This document shows, one piece after another, positions 5,492 through 5,528 of a DNA stretch of 5,528 nucleotides; the first letter of the stretch is position 1, and each line of letters begins with the position of its first letter. The stretch lies in the NCBI GenBank assembly GCA_900551585.1, contig URWU01000119.1:1-5528 (forward strand), read 5' to 3'. Below the pieces are notes generated by a model. That model searched no databases. It was not told where the DNA came from and saw only the letters and a program-made list of their open reading frames with translations. The translations under genes were made by a program, and so were the position numbers. Source of the DNA: an uncultured Alphaproteobacteria bacterium (GTDB taxonomy: Bacteria; Pseudomonadota; Alphaproteobacteria; RF32; CAG-239).

Positions 5492-5528
5492 CTGTCTCTT
5501 ATACACATCTGACGCTGCCGACGACTAG
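5492..5528 (-). other. Residual Nextera i5-side library adapter (not genomic)
   Basis: Bases 5492-5510 are the reverse complement of the Tn5 mosaic end (CTGTCTCTTATACACATCT). Bases 5511-5524 (GACGCTGCCGACGA) complete the Read 1 adapter, and 5525-5528 (CTAG) would be the first bases of the i5 index. The last genomic base is 5491. Confidence 0.98.

Noticed and set aside
1..5528. CRISPR arrays, tRNA, rRNA, insertion sequences or phage genes
   Set aside because: No regularly spaced repeats, cloverleaf sequences or transposase motifs were seen; the only Tn5 sequence is library adapter.

Overview
The window is one Tn5-tagmented fragment (about 5.44 kb of genome, 49-5491) with Illumina Nextera adapter still attached at both ends (1-48 and 5492-5528). 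The genomic part looks like a motile, Gram-negative alphaproteobacterium with fairly low GC (mid-40s percent by eye, not computed). The main reasons are the gene order flgF-flgG-flgA-flgH, a FlaF-family protein, and a sigma-54 promoter in front of flgF. All three are typical of alphaproteobacterial flagellar systems such as that of Caulobacter. The exact lineage cannot be read from this sequence; a gut or other uncultivated Rhodospirillales-like group is only a guess.

Layout, left to right. A CYTH-domain phosphohydrolase/cyclase-like gene runs rightward (92-643). It converges on a leftward gene across a strong bidirectional rho-independent terminator (675-702). The leftward gene (725-1399) encodes a protein made of two FlaF-like domains in tandem, which is the most unusual item here. 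A structured, apparently noncoding 335-bp gap follows. Next comes the leftward basal-body operon: flgF (4050-4793, proximal rod), flgG (3241-4029, distal rod), flgA (2518-3228, P-ring chaperone) and flgH (1735-2502, L-ring lipoprotein). These genes are tightly spaced, and their ribosome binding sites sit close to or overlap the preceding stop codons. Upstream of flgF is a consensus-quality sigma-54 promoter (4843-4858), a perfect 12-bp inverted repeat with IHF-like arms (4865-4902), and a possible distal dyad near 5031-5048. The rest of that 370-bp gap holds no intact gene. The right end is the 3' part of a leftward gene resembling the C-terminal DUF3426 domain of alphaproteobacterial MJ0042-type zinc-ribbon membrane proteins; its start lies beyond the contig.

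How the genes fit together: FlgF and FlgG build the rod, FlgA helps assemble the P-ring, and FlgH forms the outer-membrane L-ring. The FlaF family acts in flagellin regulation or secretion. One sigma-54 promoter probably drives flgF through flgH, and the double-FlaF gene may be read from the same transcript or from its own promoter. flgI, flbT and flagellin genes are not in the window.
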